A DNA stretch of 64,000 bases from Haliea sp. (GTDB lineage: Bacteria; Pseudomonadota; Gammaproteobacteria; Pseudomonadales; Halieaceae), in assembly GCA_002692965.1 (NCBI GenBank), contig NZNC01000015.1:124001-188000 (forward strand). The letters run 5' to 3'. Of the stretch, positions 54,128 through 61,815 are shown piece after piece. The notes under the pieces were generated by a model. It made no database searches and was not told the origin of the DNA. It saw nothing but the letters and a program-made list of their open reading frames with translations. The position numbers and the translations under genes were made by a program. Positions within the stretch are counted from its first letter, which is position 1, and each line of letters opens with the position of its first letter.

Positions 54128-54150
54128 GGGGCCGGGAGCAACCCGGCCCC
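54128..54150. terminator. Bidirectional terminator hairpin
   Basis: Arms GGGGCCGGG and CCCGGCCCC are perfectly complementary over 9 bp around a 5-base loop. It lies midway in the 42-base gap between the convergent SDR and monooxygenase genes and probably ends both transcripts. Confidence 0.7.
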
Positions 54151-54159
54151 GCTCTGCGG

Positions 54160-55683
54160 CTACACGGCCACCTTCAAGGGCTCGAAGCGGTACTCGCTGA
54201 AATCCGGATTGAGCATGTCTTCGCGGTACTGCTGCGGCAGCCAGGGATAGATATTCGGCGTCCCCGTTGCATCCAGGTACCAGCTGTCGCAGCCGCCGGT
54301 CGCCCAGGTCGACTTGCCGATATCCCGGGACATAGCTTGGTTGTAAGCCTCGTAGGCTTCCTGCTTCGGCGCGACCACAGCCACCTGGTCGCGCTTCATC
54401 TTGTCCAGGATCGCGATGACACAGTCAATCTGATGCTCGGAAATGTCGATCAGCGAGGTATTGCCAAATACGCCGGTTGGGCCCTCCAGCATGAAGAAGT
54501 TCGGAAAACCCGGGAAGGTCAGTGCGCGATGGGCACGGGGCGCCTCCCGCCAGAACGCGGATAATTCCAGGCCATTCTCACCAGTGACCCGGGTCGGCAG
54601 AATGAAATCCGACACGTGGAAGCCAGTCGCCAGCAGCAGAATATCCAGCTCATGCACTTTGCCATCGCCTGTCTTCACGCCCTCCGGGACGACTGCATCG
54701 ATGCGCTCGGTGACCAGCTCGACATTGTCCTGCTGCAGCGCGGGATAGTAGTCGGAGCACATAATCATGCGCTTGCAGGTGGCCTTGTAGTCGGGGGTTA
54801 CCCGCGCGCGCAGTTCGGGGTCGGGAATTTGCTCCTTCAGGAAGGCCAGGCAGGCATCCTGCACCCGTTTCTGCTGCTTTTCATCGCCCAGGGTGGCCCG
54901 GGCAAAGGTATGCTCCATCAGCCAGCGCATGAAGTTGCGAATCGCCAATTGCAGGCCCGGCACCCTGCGCAACAGGAATCGCCAGGTGGCGGAATATTGC
55001 TTCTGGGGCATTGACGTGATCCAGTGTGGTGTACGCTGGAAGACATCCAGGTGCCCCACGTCTCCGGCAATCGCCCCGACAATCTGGCAGGCGGTTGAGC
55101 CCGTACCGATAATGCCAACCCGCTTGCCTTTCAGGGGGACGTCGTCACGCCAGCGCGCCGAGTGCCATTGCTCCCCGGCAAAGCTGTCCAGCCCCGGGAT
55201 ATCCGGATAGGCCGGATTGACCAGGACCCCGGTCGCTGCAATTACCAGGTCAAAGCGCTCCACGTCACCCTGCTCCGTGGTCAGCTGCCACTGCGGCCCC
55301 AGGTAAGTCAGGTCGGTGACTCCGCAGTTGAAGCGAATATCCTGCTTCGCGCCGTATTTGTCGGCCACCTGGTTCATGTAGGCCAGGATCTCCGGACCGT
55401 AGGAGAAGCGGTGCTTCCAGTCCGGGTTCAGGGCAAAGGAGTAGGAGTAAAAGTGGGAGGGCACATCGCAGGACAGGCCGGGGTAGTGATTGTCCCGCCA
55501 GGTGCCGCCAATTTCCCCGGCCTTCTCGAAACAGGTCAGGTCCGTGTAGCCCTGCTGGCGCAATTTGATCAGGGCACCGATGCCGGAAAAGCCTGCGCCG
55601 ATAATGGCAATGCGGGGCTGGCGACCCTCCGTCGTCCAGGCCCCCGTGGGCTGAAGGTCCTTCCCTGAAACACTCATGTTCAT
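54160..55683 (-). CDS. Baeyer-Villiger-type flavin monooxygenase
   Basis: This 507-residue protein has GAGFSG at residues 29-34, the fingerprint FAGEQWHSARWR at 168-179 (FxGxxxHxxxW) and the NADPH-binding GTGSTA that follows. It lacks the N-terminal extension of the other two monooxygenases here and resembles cyclohexanone- or steroid-type enzymes in length. The ATG at 55683 has GGGAG upstream; the longer frame starts with non-homologous sequence. It diverges from an AraC-family gene that may regulate it. Confidence 0.9.
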   Translation of the reverse strand: MNMSVSGKDLQPTGAWTTEGRQPRIAIIGAGFSGIGALIKLRQQGYTDLTCFEKAGEIGGTWRDNHYPGLSCDVPSHFYSYSFALNPDWKHRFSYGPEILAYMNQVADKYGAKQDIRFNCGVTDLTYLGPQWQLTTEQGDVERFDLVIAATGVLVNPAYPDIPGLDSFAGEQWHSARWRDDVPLKGKRVGIIGTGSTACQIVGAIAGDVGHLDVFQRTPHWITSMPQKQYSATWRFLLRRVPGLQLAIRNFMRWLMEHTFARATLGDEKQQKRVQDACLAFLKEQIPDPELRARVTPDYKATCKRMIMCSDYYPALQQDNVELVTERIDAVVPEGVKTGDGKVHELDILLLATGFHVSDFILPTRVTGENGLELSAFWREAPRAHRALTFPGFPNFFMLEGPTGVFGNTSLIDISEHQIDCVIAILDKMKRDQVAVVAPKQEAYEAYNQAMSRDIGKSTWATGGCDSWYLDATGTPNIYPWLPQQYREDMLNPDFSEYRFEPLKVAV

Positions 55684-55877
55684 GGCATGTTCTCCCAGAC
55701 AGTTCTTTTCTTGCACGGGCAGGCGGGGCACACCGGTGCGGGATACCGGGAACTCTACTCACTGCTGCGCATTTTGCCATGTGGCGAGAGGACAACAACT
55801 TTTGAATATCGGCCATCATCCGCATACTATCCCGAATCTGATCGGTATTTTCATGCATCTACTGGGTATAAGGGGCC
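55684..55877. promoter_or_regulatory. Divergent promoter region, monooxygenase/AraC
   Basis: This 194-base spacer separates the divergent monooxygenase and AraC genes. The shared AT-rich element is not present. I see no strong palindrome. An AAGGGG site precedes the AraC start. Confidence 0.3.
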
Positions 55878-56903
55878 ATGTACGCGACCGACCACCACAT
55901 CAATGGCATCCGGATCGCCCGCGAACTGATGCCCGCCCTGGGCATGCCCATTCCCGACAGCCTGTGGCGGGAGTTTCCCCTCGACTTTGGCCGCGAAAAT
56001 GCGGCCTTCAGCATGCACCGGCAATTGCAATTCTACCGACGCCTGATAGAAATCATGGACGACCCACTGCTCGGCCTGAAGATGTCAGCCCTGTTTCCGC
56101 TCCAGGCCTACGGCATGTTTGGCTACGCCATGATGGCCGCCCCGGATATTCGAACCAGCCTGCGGCTCGCCGACCGCTTTGACCGGCTGACCTACACCCT
56201 CCAGGCCCTGCACTTCATGGAAAGGGATGGCATGGGAATACTCCAGTTCACCGCGACCGGCCTCAATCTCGACCCCACGCTCAAGGCCTACTTCGCCGAT
56301 CGTGACCTGGCCTCTTCCGCCATCGGCGCACGCGGCACTGCCATGGGTGATTTGCACACGGCGCTGAAAGTGACCTTCGAACACGGCGATGGCGGCCACG
56401 CGCGGGCCTACGAGGACTTCTTTCGCTGCCCGGTCGAGTTCAATGCTCCCAGCAACAGTGTCACCTTTTCCGCGCAACAGCTCGACCGCCCCAACCCCTA
56501 CCGCAATGCCGCCGCCTTCGAGCTCTGTGTCCGGGAATGCGAAAGGCAGCTTTCGGAGCTGGCCGACAACCGGGATATTGCCGGGAGGGTACGCGACGAA
56601 CTGTTCCAGCGGCCTGGCTATCTGCAGGATATCGGATCGATCGCCCGACAACTGGGCACCTCGCCGCGTACCCTGCGCCGGCGCCTTGAAGAGACCGGGA
56701 CCAGCTTCACCGCGCTGCAGCAGGATGTCCGCTTCCAGCAGGCCCGGGAGCAGTTGCGCAACCGCAAGCTCTCCATCGCGGAGGTGGCCGCAATGCTCGG
56801 GTATTCGGAAGCCGGCAACTTTACCACCGCCTTCAAGCGCTGGAGCGGTGGCGTGTCACCCCGAGCCTATCGCCAGGCGCTGTCGGCTGGCGCTAGTGCC
56901 TGA
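55878..56903 (+). CDS. AraC-family regulator with N-terminal ligand-binding domain
   Basis: This 341-residue protein has a C-terminal AraC domain with two helix-turn-helix elements (SIARQLGTSPRTLRRRLEE and SIAEVAAMLGYSEAGNFTTA) and a large N-terminal arabinose-binding-like domain with PLLGLKMSALFPLQAYGMFG. It lies divergent from the monooxygenase at 54160 and probably activates it in response to substrate. It is related in layout to the regulator at 40676. Confidence 0.9.
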   Translation: MYATDHHINGIRIARELMPALGMPIPDSLWREFPLDFGRENAAFSMHRQLQFYRRLIEIMDDPLLGLKMSALFPLQAYGMFGYAMMAAPDIRTSLRLADRFDRLTYTLQALHFMERDGMGILQFTATGLNLDPTLKAYFADRDLASSAIGARGTAMGDLHTALKVTFEHGDGGHARAYEDFFRCPVEFNAPSNSVTFSAQQLDRPNPYRNAAAFELCVRECERQLSELADNRDIAGRVRDELFQRPGYLQDIGSIARQLGTSPRTLRRRLEETGTSFTALQQDVRFQQAREQLRNRKLSIAEVAAMLGYSEAGNFTTAFKRWSGGVSPRAYRQALSAGASA

Positions 56904-56960
56904 TCAGCCTGGAATATGCCAGCAAAGGGTTCTGGGCTATGACTGCGCCACCGCGCCGGA

Positions 56961-57815
56961 TCATTCGCCGGCCCGACAAAGACGCTCCACCTTGTCGTGG
57001 AAAAATCGGGCGCTCCACAGGGACAGGCTGCGCTGCTCCGGCTGTGAAAGAAACGGCTCGACATCGGCAGCCGCCTGAGGCCAGTCTATCCGGTCGATCA
57101 CTTCCTTCAGCGCGATCTCCAGCCAAGCTGCGTCAACCTCTACACCCTGGCCCTGCCAGGGTCCGTATTGCTGCAGGGCAGCTGACAGCAACGGCAGGTT
57201 CGGGCGCACCGATTGACGCACATACCAGGCCAGGTCAAACCAGTCGCGCCCTTTCACATAGGGCCGGCACAGCAGAGCATGAATCTTCAGGGAGAAGTTG
57301 CTGGGCAGATCCTGGCAGCAGATTTCAAAGTCCAGGGGGAAATCCAGATAGCGGTAATCAAAGTCTGAACCCGGAGGCGGATTGCTGTCGATTTCCAGCT
57401 TGACCTTGAGCTTTCGCCCATCGCGGGCATCAACAAAGCCAAGATTCAGCTGATGACCAATGGAGTTGTTCTTGAGCATGGCCTGACGCACTGCGCGGTC
57501 TGCCCTTCCGCGGTCAAGCAGCTCTGCCTCTACGCCGAACTCCGCCAGCACCTCCTCGAGTGCGCCGAAATACGTCGGCCATGCAAAGTCGGGGTCCGGA
57601 ACCTTCAGTATGAAATCCAGGTCTTCCGAAAAACGCGGCAGATCGTGGAGAATGCGAAGACTTGTGCCGCCCTGGAAGGCAGCGATGCTGAAAAAGTCCG
57701 CTCGCCAAAGCCCATAAAGGACCAGTTCCTGAAGAATCTCCTTGAGCGCCTGCTCTTCACCGCGGGCGTCCGTACAGCGGTAGGAAGCCAGACGTTGCTG
57801 TAACAGTGCAATCAT
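56961..57815 (-). CDS. abiEii: AbiEii-type nucleotidyltransferase toxin
   Basis: This 284-residue protein has the AbiEii/AbiGii nucleotidyltransferase block: GGTSLR at residues 49-54 and RFSEDLDF at 61-68, with the paired acidic residues Asp65 and Asp67. Members act as toxins in type IV toxin-antitoxin systems, and some give abortive phage infection. Its ATG overlaps the antitoxin stop by 4 bases. Length and motifs look intact. Confidence 0.88.
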   Translation of the reverse strand: MIALLQQRLASYRCTDARGEEQALKEILQELVLYGLWRADFFSIAAFQGGTSLRILHDLPRFSEDLDFILKVPDPDFAWPTYFGALEEVLAEFGVEAELLDRGRADRAVRQAMLKNNSIGHQLNLGFVDARDGRKLKVKLEIDSNPPPGSDFDYRYLDFPLDFEICCQDLPSNFSLKIHALLCRPYVKGRDWFDLAWYVRQSVRPNLPLLSAALQQYGPWQGQGVEVDAAWLEIALKEVIDRIDWPQAAADVEPFLSQPEQRSLSLWSARFFHDKVERLCRAGE

Positions 57816-58462
57816 TCGCCAATCTCCCCGCTTAGACCATCAATGGCCCGCTGCATGCGGCGATGTTTGTAGACCGGCCGCAGGCGTTCCAGCGCAAGCC
57901 TGTCGATCGACCGCAGCATTGCCTCCTCGATACGCAGGTCTTCAGTCAGCTGGCCGATATTCGTCCACTCTCGCTTGCGCAGACAGAAGTCATCCAGCAA
58001 GGCCCTCAGCGGGCTAGCCACCAGCGCTGGAGAGCCCGCAAGCACCACGCGCTCTACCCCCTCGAGAAAATAACCGTGCCTGATCGCCAGAGGATAGAAG
58101 CGGAACTCCCCCATTTCCGCGCTGGAGACCTCGCTGCGGCGCACATGTGGAGTAATGCACTGGGTAACCGGCACGGACTCGGGAACCCAGCCATGGTATG
58201 AGAGCGCGCTGAACAGCGAGACATAGGCACCGGGCGAGAGGCTCTCGGCGACCACGAAGGGGTGTGGCCAGGAACCCGAGACATCAGCTGCGACGAGGTA
58301 CAGCCCCCGTCTCAGGCGCACCAGTTCCCCGCTACGCAGGGCTCGGTTGACCAGGTTATAGCGTCGCTGCGGCGTACCCTCCACCAAACGGGCCAGCTGG
58401 TGCTCGTTGAGCACCCTGCCACGCAAGCCAGCGCTGCTGATGATGCGGGTTAACGTTTCCAT
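57812..58462 (-). CDS. abiEi: AbiEi-type antitoxin and autoregulator
   Basis: This 216-residue protein has a winged-helix N-terminus (LNEHQLARLVEG, then NLVNRALRSGELVRLRRGLY) and the AbiEi C-terminal half with AYVSLFSALSYHGWVPES. AbiEi antitoxins counter AbiEii and repress the operon by binding inverted repeats in the promoter. An inverted repeat lies 12 bases upstream of the start. No Shine-Dalgarno sequence is visible before the ATG. Confidence 0.87.
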   Translation of the reverse strand: METLTRIISSAGLRGRVLNEHQLARLVEGTPQRRYNLVNRALRSGELVRLRRGLYLVAADVSGSWPHPFVVAESLSPGAYVSLFSALSYHGWVPESVPVTQCITPHVRRSEVSSAEMGEFRFYPLAIRHGYFLEGVERVVLAGSPALVASPLRALLDDFCLRKREWTNIGQLTEDLRIEEAMLRSIDRLALERLRPVYKHRRMQRAIDGLSGEIGE

Positions 58463-58473
58463 AAATGCAAGAT

Positions 58474-58492
58474 ACTTTCATATTTTGAAAGT
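58474..58492. promoter_or_regulatory. AbiE operator: 7-bp inverted repeat
   Basis: ACTTTCA (58474-58480) and TGAAAGT (58486-58492) are perfectly complementary with a 5-base spacer. One mismatch later, GA and TC extend the pairing. It lies 12 bases before the abiEi start codon. AbiEi proteins are known to bind promoter inverted repeats, which makes autoregulation likely. Confidence 0.7.
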
Positions 58493-58552
58493 TTCCAGCA
58501 AAAACTGTGCTTCGGATCCCGAAGACCGATTGCCGTGCGGATAGGCGGGCAC

Positions 58553-60484
58553 TTACTTCAGCACAAGCGCCTCCGGGTCCGGCTCCCGCACCATCGACCA
58601 GTAATCCGCCAGCCGGAAGGGGCAGGAGACCCAGTTGCGGCCCTTGCTGTTGAGGTAATAGCTGCTGGCCTTCGGGTGCAGCCACACCATGTTCTGCATC
58701 TGGCTATCCACCCGTTCGTTCCACTCCCGGTAGGCGGCCTCCGTCGGCTCCAGTGCTTTTGCACCCCGCGCCACCAGCAGATCAAGGGCCTCGATGATGT
58801 AGTTGACCTGGGACTCGATCACCATATTGACCCCGGCGGCGTGGTTGGGCGCACTGTTGGGGCCCTGGGTCATGAAGAAGTTCGGGTAGCCGGGCACCAT
58901 GATACCCAGGTAGGAGCGCGCCTCGTCCCGCCCCCACACCGCGCCGGCTTCCACCCCGCCGCGGCCAAAGACCTGCATGCTGCCCAGGGCCGGCGCCAGC
59001 TCGAAGCCCGTGGCCAGGGCAATCACATCCACTTCGATGAGCCGGCCATCCCGGGTCAGGATGCCGTTTTCGACAATGCGCTCAATACCGGCCGTTTCCA
59101 GGCTGACATTGGGCTGCTTGAGGGTATCCAGCCAGCCACCGTCCGCATCCAGCACGATACGCTTGCCAAAGATCGGGTAGTCGGGCTGCATCTTTTCCAG
59201 CAGATCCGGACGATCGGCGAATTTCCGCTGCATGTAGGCCAGGGCGTACTGGCGGGCACCGTCATTCTGGGCGGAAATCGACAGGCTCTGGTCCTCCCAC
59301 GTCGGGTCTCGCAGCACATTGCCGTACAAACCGTCGCCGGTAAACCAGTACACACGGAAGCGGAACCACTCCATGTAGTGAGGGATGTGGCGCAGTGCGA
59401 ATTTCACACCCTCGGTCACCCCGAGGTGAATCTCCGGGTTGTTCATCACCCAGTGGCGGGAGCGCTGGAATACCGTCAGCTGAGAGGCCTCGGGCGCTAT
59501 CGCCACCGCCAGCTGCGCGCCACTGGCACCGGTGCCGATAATGGCCACACGCTTGCCCTTGAGGTCCACTTCCGGGTCCCAGCCAGCCGTGTGCATGGCG
59601 ACGCCCTGGAAATCCTTCAGCCCGGGGATATCCGGCATGCGCCAGCGGTTGAGAATGCCGTGACCGTTGATCACCGCCTGGAAACTTTCCTCGCTCACCT
59701 CGCCCTGGCTCTCCAGGCTGACGCGCCACAGGCTGGCGTGCTCGTCCCAGCGCAGCGCCGTCACCCGGGTATTGAATTGCACTCGCTCGCGCACGCCGTA
59801 CTGGTCTGCCACGTTCAGCAGATAGCGCTCGATCTCGGGACCCTTGGGGTGATAGTGACTCCAGTCCGGGCTCTGTGCGAAGGAATAGGCATAGAAGTGG
59901 CTCGGGGTATCGAGGCCGACACCGGGGTAACGGTTCTCCCACCAGGTTCCGCCGAGCTCGCTGTTCTTTTCCGCGATCACATAATTGTAGCCAGCCTCAC
60001 CCAGCTTCACCCCCGCAGCGATCCCGCTCATGCCACCGCCGATCACCAGCACCCGGAAGTCCGCCGGCGGCTGCGGGCGCCCGGGCTGCTCCTTGCGAGG
60101 CACCGGTCGCTCGAAGCCCATCTGGTCATAGAGCACGGGCACCAGCTCCGGGTCCACGGCCTCCCCCACACTGACACTCATCATGTGCCGCACAAAGTCG
60201 GTACTCAGGGGCGGCTCGTTGATCGGCTCCTCCGCCGTGAGCAGGGCGAACAGGCGCTGGCGCAGGTCCGTGGCCAGGTCCTCGGGCACTTCGCTCACCT
60301 CCGTGGTGTAGATGGACTGCAGATGGGACGCAAACGCATCCAGCATGGCCTCGTCACCGCTAAGCTGCACGTAGACCATCAGGAGCGAAGGCAGATTGGC
60401 CTCCTGCAGGGCCTGCTGAAGGCCCTGGTGGTCGGTAATTGGCAGGCCTTGCACCCGCCCGGGGTCCTGCATGCGCTGAGTCAT
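58553..60484 (-). CDS. Baeyer-Villiger-type flavin monooxygenase with N-terminal extension
   Basis: This 643-residue protein is paralogous to the one at 28496-30478: it has the same N-terminal extension (PITDHQGLQQ, then LPSLLMVYVQLSGDEAMLD), GGGMSG at about 149-154, and the fingerprint FQGVAMHTAGWD with the following GTGASG. It is of the 4-hydroxyacetophenone monooxygenase type by length. The ATG at 60484 has GAGAGG upstream. It diverges from an uncharacterised gene across a 201-base spacer with site G and a perfect FNR box. Confidence 0.9.
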   Translation of the reverse strand: MTQRMQDPGRVQGLPITDHQGLQQALQEANLPSLLMVYVQLSGDEAMLDAFASHLQSIYTTEVSEVPEDLATDLRQRLFALLTAEEPINEPPLSTDFVRHMMSVSVGEAVDPELVPVLYDQMGFERPVPRKEQPGRPQPPADFRVLVIGGGMSGIAAGVKLGEAGYNYVIAEKNSELGGTWWENRYPGVGLDTPSHFYAYSFAQSPDWSHYHPKGPEIERYLLNVADQYGVRERVQFNTRVTALRWDEHASLWRVSLESQGEVSEESFQAVINGHGILNRWRMPDIPGLKDFQGVAMHTAGWDPEVDLKGKRVAIIGTGASGAQLAVAIAPEASQLTVFQRSRHWVMNNPEIHLGVTEGVKFALRHIPHYMEWFRFRVYWFTGDGLYGNVLRDPTWEDQSLSISAQNDGARQYALAYMQRKFADRPDLLEKMQPDYPIFGKRIVLDADGGWLDTLKQPNVSLETAGIERIVENGILTRDGRLIEVDVIALATGFELAPALGSMQVFGRGGVEAGAVWGRDEARSYLGIMVPGYPNFFMTQGPNSAPNHAAGVNMVIESQVNYIIEALDLLVARGAKALEPTEAAYREWNERVDSQMQNMVWLHPKASSYYLNSKGRNWVSCPFRLADYWSMVREPDPEALVLK

Positions 60485-60514
60485 CACGGCGCCTCTCACG
60501 AAGAATGAATTTGC

Positions 60515-60533
60515 ATTTATATTAGTAATAAGC
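60515..60533 (+). promoter_or_regulatory. AT-rich 19-bp operator candidate (site G)
   Basis: The sequence is ATTTATATTAGTAATAAGC; its first 11 bases are the same as in site E and it has TTA-N4-TAA. It overlaps an inverted repeat TATTAG-N7-CTAATA (60520-60538). It lies 31 bases upstream of the monooxygenase start at 60484. Confidence 0.5.
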
Positions 60534-60546
60534 TAATACTGTGCCA

Positions 60547-60560
60547 TTGATCTGGATCAA
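60547..60560. promoter_or_regulatory. Perfect FNR/Anr box
   Basis: TTGAT-CTGG-ATCAA is an exact match to the FNR/Anr consensus TTGAT-N4-ATCAA. It is centred at 60553.5. A TATAAT -10 box lies at 60581-60586, so a start of transcription near 60595 would put the box at -41.5, the classic class II activation position for the plus-strand gene at 60686. On the minus strand it lies 63 bases before the monooxygenase start and could also affect that gene. Confidence 0.65.
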
Positions 60561-60580
60561 CTCGATTCTATTTACTTAGC

Positions 60581-60586
60581 TATAAT
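60581..60586 (+). promoter_or_regulatory. -10 box TATAAT for the 60686 gene
   Basis: A consensus TATAAT lies 100 bases before the ATG at 60686 and downstream of the FNR box. No good -35 is present at 17 bases, which fits an activator-dependent promoter. Confidence 0.5.
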
Positions 60587-60685
60587 ATAATTGCAGATCC
60601 ACAGCCTACGGGCGCGCCGCGGAAACGCGACACGCCGGCGCCCGGGCACATACACATACAAGAGTCGCGCGAGAGGCTATTTGCC

Positions 60686-61768
60686 ATGATGACGCAGGAA
60701 CGTAAGGAAGCTCTGGCCCGGGTGTTGCGCCCGGCCTCCCCGCCGCGGGAAATCGACAACGTCTACAGTCAGGACCAGCTCGAGCGGCTACTGGGGGTGG
60801 TGCGTGACCACGGCCCCTGGAAGCTGATTCTGGCACAGCACTTCGCCTCGCCCCAGGAGTTGCTGGCCACCATGTCCGGCGGCTCCCCGGAAGGCCAGGA
60901 GATCAGTCTGGACTGGTTCATGACCCCCACTTTCCGCGGCTTCTACGCCAACTATTCGGCGGCGCTCTACCCGGAGATCCACGACTGCTTCTACAACGAA
61001 CGTTTCCTGGACATGGCCAAGGACTACTGGGGGGCAAAATACGCCAAGCCCCAGATGATGCTGTTCAATGTCAACGGTCCCTGCGGCAACACCGACCCCG
61101 GGCACCTGGACAGCCCCAGCTTCCGCGGGGTTCGCTACGAGAACTCCCCCACCTGGCTGTGCAGCGTGATGGGCAAGTCCGGCCTGTTCCAGGACTACCT
61201 GATCAAGATGGCCCAGGTCATCACCTGGTTTTCCCACTGCCCGGACAGCGGCTTCACCTTCTGGCCCGAGGGCCCCATGCAGCCCCCCCAGCGCCTGCAG
61301 CCGCCGATCTACAACCGTGGCGTGGTGGTGCAGAACGAAATGATGTTCCACCGCGGCGAAGCCAACGGCCCGCTGGCGCAGCAACGCCCCGACGGCCTGG
61401 CCTTTGACAGCGTGTTCTGCGGCGACCCCGCGGATCGCGACCACTGGCTGCTGAAGACCGGTGATCGCGTCATCGCCCGCCACCATACCCGCGAACTGCG
61501 CTTCCTGGTGCACTGGTCCGCGGAGGTGTTCGAGGACTTCGAGGAGCTGAAGAAGAACATGGACGGCAGCGACGACCTGACCCAGGAGCGCGCCATCGAA
61601 ATGATGATCGACGATGTCCGCGCCCAGGGCATCGACATCAAGACGCCCTCGGACCCGCTACACGACGGCGAGTTCATCCAGGCGCTGAATGCCGCCTATG
61701 ATACCGGTGGCCCGATGCAGTACCCGGAAGAGGCGCCGGTAACCCCGCTGTACATCGATGCCGCCTGA
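60686..61768 (+). CDS. Uncharacterised protein, possible Fe(II)-dependent oxygenase fold
   Basis: This 360-residue protein is not recognised with certainty. It has no signal peptide or membrane segment. GHLDSP places a His140-x-Asp142 pair, and FHRGEANG has His222 about 80 residues later, a spacing that could form the metal triad of a phytanoyl-CoA/2-oxoglutarate dioxygenase-like fold; RELRFLVHW follows. This is a guess from motifs only. Two ATGs (60686, 60689) follow a GAGAGG site. It is probably co-transcribed with the acyl-CoA synthetase 47 bases downstream and controlled by the FNR box. Confidence 0.7.
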   Translation: MMTQERKEALARVLRPASPPREIDNVYSQDQLERLLGVVRDHGPWKLILAQHFASPQELLATMSGGSPEGQEISLDWFMTPTFRGFYANYSAALYPEIHDCFYNERFLDMAKDYWGAKYAKPQMMLFNVNGPCGNTDPGHLDSPSFRGVRYENSPTWLCSVMGKSGLFQDYLIKMAQVITWFSHCPDSGFTFWPEGPMQPPQRLQPPIYNRGVVVQNEMMFHRGEANGPLAQQRPDGLAFDSVFCGDPADRDHWLLKTGDRVIARHHTRELRFLVHWSAEVFEDFEELKKNMDGSDDLTQERAIEMMIDDVRAQGIDIKTPSDPLHDGEFIQALNAAYDTGGPMQYPEEAPVTPLYIDAA

Positions 61769-61815
61769 GTCGCGGCCGGCCACCGACAGAACAACCGTGA
61801 AAGGTCTGGTAACCC

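Noticed and set aside
58535-60508. 657-codon plus-strand open frame
   Set aside because: It is fully antisense to the monooxygenase at 58553-60484, which has Rossmann and Baeyer-Villiger motifs; the antisense product has no domain.
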